A stretch of DNA of 14,422 nt from DATFWC01 sp045801465 (GTDB lineage: Bacteria; Pseudomonadota; Alphaproteobacteria; Rhizobiales; Xanthobacteraceae): contig JBJMSU010000236.1 of the NCBI GenBank assembly GCA_045801465.1, positions 1 through 14,422 on the forward strand, in the 5' to 3' direction. A program made the position numbers and the translations under genes. Every line of letters begins with the position of its first letter. Position 1 is the stretch's first letter. The notes beneath the pieces were generated by a model that saw only the letters and a list, made by a program, of their open reading frames with translations, was not told where the DNA came from and ran no database searches. This document shows positions 12,997-14,422 of this stretch, in pieces.

Positions 12997-13980
12997 TCAT
13001 CCCCACAGATCCGGCCGGGGCGGATGCACCAGGCTGCCGTCGTAGCGCAGACCTTCGGGCCGGTCGGCGGCGAGGAGGAGCGGGCCGTCGAGGTCGACGA
13101 CCTGGGCACCCTGGGCGACCAGCAGGGCCGGCGCCATGGCGAGCGAGGTCGCCACCATGCAGCCCACCATCACGGCAAAGCCGAGCCGCTCGGTCTCGCG
13201 CCGCAGCGCCAGCGCCTCGGTCAAGCCGCCGGTCTTGTCGAGCTTGATGTTCACCGCATCGTAGCGGCCGACGAGGCGTTTCAGCGATGCGCGGTCGTGC
13301 ACGCTCTCGTCGGCGCAAACCTTGACCGGCCGCGCCATGCCGCCGAGCGCCGCATCGGCGTCGGCAGGCAGCGGCTGTTCGATTAAAGTGACGCCGGCGG
13401 CCGCGCAGGCGGCGAAGTTCTCCTCAAGATCGGCTGGTGTCCACGCCTCGTTGGCATCGACGATGAGCTCAGCCCCGGGCGCCGCCCGGCGCACCGCCGC
13501 CAGGCGCTCGGGGTCGCCGCGAGCGCCCAGCTTGACCTTGAGCAGCGGCCGCCCGGCGGCCTTTTCGGCGGCCGCGGCCATTTCGGCGGGAGAGCCGAGC
13601 GAAATCGTGTAGGCGGTCGTGAGCGCGGCCGGTGGCGGCAGATCTGCCAGCGCATGAGCCGGTGTTCCGCTGCGCTTGGCCTCGAGGTCCCACAAGGCGC
13701 AGTCGAGGGCGTTGCGCGCCGCGCCTGGCGGCATGGCGCTCTGCAGGCCCGCGCGGTCAAGTCCGTGCGCAAGCGCGTCGCGCATTGCCTCGATCGATGC
13801 CGCGATTCCCTCCGCCGTTTCGCCGTAGCGCGGGTAGGGCACGCATTCGCCGCGGCCACGCGCTGCCCCATCAGTCAGCTCGGCCACCGCGACGACGGCT
13901 TCCGTCTTGGCGCCGCGCGAGATGGTGAAGCGGCCGGCGATCGGCCAGCGCTCGATACGGACGGTTAGGGATACGGCCAT
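12997..13980 (-). CDS. dgcA: Dipeptide epimerase / N-acetyl-D-glutamate racemase-like enzyme, enolase superfamily
   Basis: A 327-residue enolase-superfamily racemase/epimerase (muconate-lactonizing-enzyme subgroup). Seen directly: the catalytic Lys148-Val-Lys150 pair, metal ligands Asp175 (VDAN), Glu201 (IEQPL) and Asp224 (CADES), the opposing catalytic Lys246 (NIKLDKTGG), and a DLD at 297-299 matching the DxD that L-Ala-D/L-Glu epimerases use to hold the substrate ammonium. Those enzymes recycle murein dipeptides. The N-terminus (PIAGRFTISRGAKTEA, GRGECVPYPRYGE) also recalls the rhizobial form named DgcA, which racemises N-acetyl-D-glutamate after its partner DgcN acetylates D-glutamate. No DgcN-like gene is adjacent, so the symbol is tentative. 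The ATG at 13980 fits the family start; a TTG at 14037 would add 19 unrelated residues. Confidence 0.82.
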   Translation of the reverse strand: MAVSLTVRIERWPIAGRFTISRGAKTEAVVAVAELTDGAARGRGECVPYPRYGETAEGIAASIEAMRDALAHGLDRAGLQSAMPPGAARNALDCALWDLEAKRSGTPAHALADLPPPAALTTAYTISLGSPAEMAAAAEKAAGRPLLKVKLGARGDPERLAAVRRAAPGAELIVDANEAWTPADLEENFAACAAAGVTLIEQPLPADADAALGGMARPVKVCADESVHDRASLKRLVGRYDAVNIKLDKTGGLTEALALRRETERLGFAVMVGCMVATSLAMAPALLVAQGAQVVDLDGPLLLAADRPEGLRYDGSLVHPPRPDLWG

Positions 13981-14048
13981 TAGGATGCTATCGGATGACT
14001 TATTCGCGCCATCGGCAGGCCCGATTCGCAGCGGCAATTATGGCTTAC

Positions 14049-14095
14049 AGCATGATCGCGAAGAGTGGACACCGATTTTCGGAAAAGATCATGCT
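14049..14095. repeat. Rhizobiales-type AGCATGATC...GATCATGCT intergenic repeat
   Basis: A 47-bp element with perfect 9-bp ends AGCATGATC (14049-14057) and GATCATGCT (14087-14095). The interior contains GTGGACACCG and TTTTCGGAAAA. From memory, near-identical strings with GGATCATGCT ends and a CCACTTTTC/TTTTCCGAAAA interior are high-copy intergenic repeats in Bradyrhizobium, Rhodopseudomonas and relatives. This supports the taxonomic guess. Function unknown. Confidence 0.65.
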
Positions 14096-14105
14096 CCACA
14101 ATGAG

Positions 14106-14272
14106 CTAGTGCCCCGCTTCCGAAGTTCGTGATACATCGCAGCACCTTCTGACGCGAACTTCGGAAGCAAAGGGGCATTAGCAAGTCTATGGTTCTAGTG
14201 CCGCTTTTCGATTTGAAGTTCCTACACGAACTTGCGGCAGGCGCTGTAGGAACTTCAAATCGGCGGCACTAG
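14106..14272 (+). repeat. Composite palindromic repeat (B+A), intact copy
   Basis: A 167-bp element starting and ending with CTAG. Part B pairs 14106-14129 with 14155-14181, with an AAA bulge on the right arm and a 25-nt loop. A 13-bp linker (14182-14194, reading CAAGTCTATGGTT) follows. Part A pairs 14195-14226 with 14245-14272; the arms match perfectly over 28 positions apart from a TTTT bulge on the left arm. The outermost ends CTAGTGCC and GGCACTAG are also inverse complements, so the whole unit has terminal inverted repeats. The second, inverted copy is at 4065-4218, and part A alone recurs at 15-90. Confidence 0.85.
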
Positions 14273-14357
14273 TGCGGGGTGACGAAGTCATCATGGGCTC
14301 GAACATGATCGTTCCCAAGTGACGTGATTGGGGAAAGATGGAATTCGGAGCAACGCG

Positions 14358-14422
14358 GTGACCATCCGGCCGACGCTCGACGAACGGCTTAGCGGAGAGC
14401 GCCTCGAGCTGGCCGCCGCCGG
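14358..14422 (+). CDS. Start of a rightward gene, cut by the window end
   Basis: A GTG at 14358 opens a frame to the window end encoding MTIRPTLDERLSGERLELAA and onward. CGGAG at 14346-14350 is a suitable ribosome binding site seven bases upstream. The LSGERLEL string is reminiscent of the first strand of GNAT-family acetyltransferases, but about 21 residues are too few to assign a family. It diverges from the epimerase gene across the repeat-rich region. Confidence 0.45.
   Translation, partial: MTIRPTLDERLSGERLELAAA

Larger units (their letters stand above)
13981..14357. other. 377-bp intergenic region dominated by repeats
   Basis: Between the epimerase start and the next rightward gene. 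It holds the AGCATGATC repeat (14049-14095) and the intact composite palindrome (14106-14272). Beyond these are small inverted repeats ATCATG/CATGAT (14290-14295, 14304-14309) and TTCCCAA/TTGGGGAA (14312-14318, 14328-14335, one bulge). The last two lie just upstream of the next start codon and could be regulatory. No clear promoter consensus. Confidence 0.45.

Noticed and set aside
1..14422. CRISPR array, tRNA or rRNA genes, prophage or transposase genes.
   Set aside because: No regularly spaced direct repeats, no cloverleaf or rRNA segments and no recombinase motifs were seen; the repeated DNA is palindromic and isolated.

Overview
The window looks like chromosomal DNA from a high-GC alphaproteobacterium, most likely a Hyphomicrobiales (Rhizobiales) member near Bradyrhizobium, Rhodopseudomonas or the Xanthobacteraceae. 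The reasons are the GC-rich codon use, many Bug-type periplasmic receptors, the RRREF...AARAQQ leaders on two PF04392-type receptors, short AAGCGGACAT repeats, and an AGCATGATC...GATCATGCT intergenic repeat of a type common in that order. No rRNA, tRNA, CRISPR array, phage gene or transposase was seen.

Layout from left to right. A palindromic repeat (15-90) precedes a LeuA/homocitrate-synthase-like DRE-TIM enzyme (304-1539, +) that ends in a strong hairpin. A FadL-family outer-membrane channel follows (1815-3197, +), also with a terminator. An atypical SDR oxidoreductase (3276-4055, -) is separated from a divergent PLP-dependent serine/threonine dehydratase-like gene (4322-5314, +) by a damaged copy of a composite palindromic repeat (4065-4218). 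The dehydratase is followed 6 bp later by a Bug receptor (5321-6310, +). Its end converges on a CheZ-type phosphatase (6318-7313, -) with an unusual C-terminal extension. An MFS transporter (7376-8548, +) diverges from cheZ. Two tandem paralogous Bug receptors run leftward (10532-9558, then 9538-8567). A two-gene operon of PF04392-type substrate-binding proteins (10865-11851 and 11848-12828, +) is bracketed by near-identical short hairpins exactly 2,300 bp apart. A dipeptide-epimerase/N-acetyl-D-glutamate-racemase-like enolase-superfamily enzyme (13980-12997, -) follows. Then come a Rhizobiales-type intergenic repeat (14049-14095), an intact composite palindromic repeat (14106-14272) and the first codons of a rightward gene (from 14358).

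Functionally this is an uptake and small-acid/amino-acid metabolism neighbourhood: one outer-membrane channel, five periplasmic receptors without any cognate membrane component, one MFS carrier and several catabolic-type enzymes. The genes do not form one pathway; there are at least seven transcription units.

The most unusual signal is non-coding. A composite element is built of two related long palindromes (A and B) and occurs in opposite orientations at 4065-4218 and 14106-14272, with a solitary A palindrome at 15-90. Substitutions between the two intact A palindromes are compensatory in the stem, and the ends carry CTAG. This is consistent with a small non-autonomous palindromic element, which I cannot match to a named family from memory.
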